The notes under the pieces are model-generated. The model was not told the origin of the DNA and ran no database searches. It saw nothing but the letters and a program-made list of their open reading frames with translations. Shown here one piece after another: positions 5,674 through 5,722 of a DNA stretch of 5,722 bases; position 1 is the first letter of the stretch, and the number at the start of each line of letters is the position of its first letter. This DNA comes from Pseudomonadota bacterium (GTDB lineage: Bacteria; Pseudomonadota; Gammaproteobacteria; Xanthomonadales; Rhodanobacteraceae), in the NCBI GenBank assembly GCA_025351555.1, contig JANXVS010000212.1:1-5722 (forward strand). Direction: 5' to 3'. A program made the position numbers and the translations under genes.

Positions 5674-5722
5674 TTACCTTCCAGCCAATGCATCGACGAT
5701 TTTCAAGCGTTGCGCGCGCAAC
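5674..5722 (-). CDS. C-terminal end of upstream gene, probably a second FtsX-type permease
   Basis: Reading leftward from base 5721, one frame gives LRAQRLKIVDALAGR and then TAA at 5674-5676. A basic helix ending in a (I/V)-(V/x)-D-A-L motif is the standard C-terminus of FtsX/MacB-type permeases. The stop is 12 bases before the ATG of the next permease and overlaps its ribosome binding site, which indicates one operon. Only 15 codons are visible, so the identification rests on this tail and on the common arrangement of two adjacent FtsX permeases. Confidence 0.65.
   Translation of the reverse strand, partial: LRAQRLKIVDALAGR

Noticed and set aside
5709..5722. 14-base palindrome GTTGCGCGCGCAAC at the right edge
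   Set aside because: It lies inside the coding tail of the upstream permease, and alternating GC is common in sequence of this composition, so chance is enough.

Overview
This GC-rich, densely coding window looks like ordinary chromosome from a gammaproteobacterium, most likely of the Xanthomonadales/Lysobacterales type. That placement is inference from base composition and the look of the proteins; no rRNA, tRNA or other taxonomic marker is present. I see no phage, transposon, CRISPR or defence genes. No gene-free stretch exceeds about 150 bases.

Layout, left to right. (1) The C-terminal 176 residues of an SLC13-type secondary transporter (1-531, +), followed by a short possible terminator. 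(2) A small secreted protein with a carboxypeptidase-regulatory-like beta-sandwich (643-1005, +), preceded by a leader with a hairpin and a run of eight Cs. (3) A convergent stand-alone Rieske [2Fe-2S] protein (1027-1359, -). (4) Divergent from it, a 93-residue membrane protein with a polar tail carrying a VIEGE-type motif (1460-1741, +). (5) A YedA-type EamA/DMT exporter (1889-2794, +), with a perfect inverted repeat and a tetraloop hairpin upstream. (6) 46 bases further on, a 545-residue enzyme of the 3-hydroxybutyrate oligomer hydrolase family (2841-4478, +), with a visible Ser-Asp-His triad and no signal peptide. (7) Convergent with only seven bases between stops, an FtsX/MacB-type ABC permease (4486-5661, -). 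(8) The last 15 codons of a gene that ends 12 bases before that permease starts (5674-5722, -), probably a second FtsX-type permease of the same operon.

How they work together. The right-hand operon should encode a MacB/FtsX-type transporter with two different permease subunits; its ATPase and any periplasmic adaptor would lie beyond the right edge. The exporter and the oligomer hydrolase may be co-transcribed. The hydrolase would supply (R)-3-hydroxybutyrate in the cytoplasm, but a functional tie to the exporter is speculation. The remaining genes are short single units.

I did not find a convincing undescribed system. The items most worth a second look are the leader of the secreted protein, the structures ahead of yedA, the leaderless oligomer hydrolase next to the exporter, and the small VIEGE-tail membrane protein.
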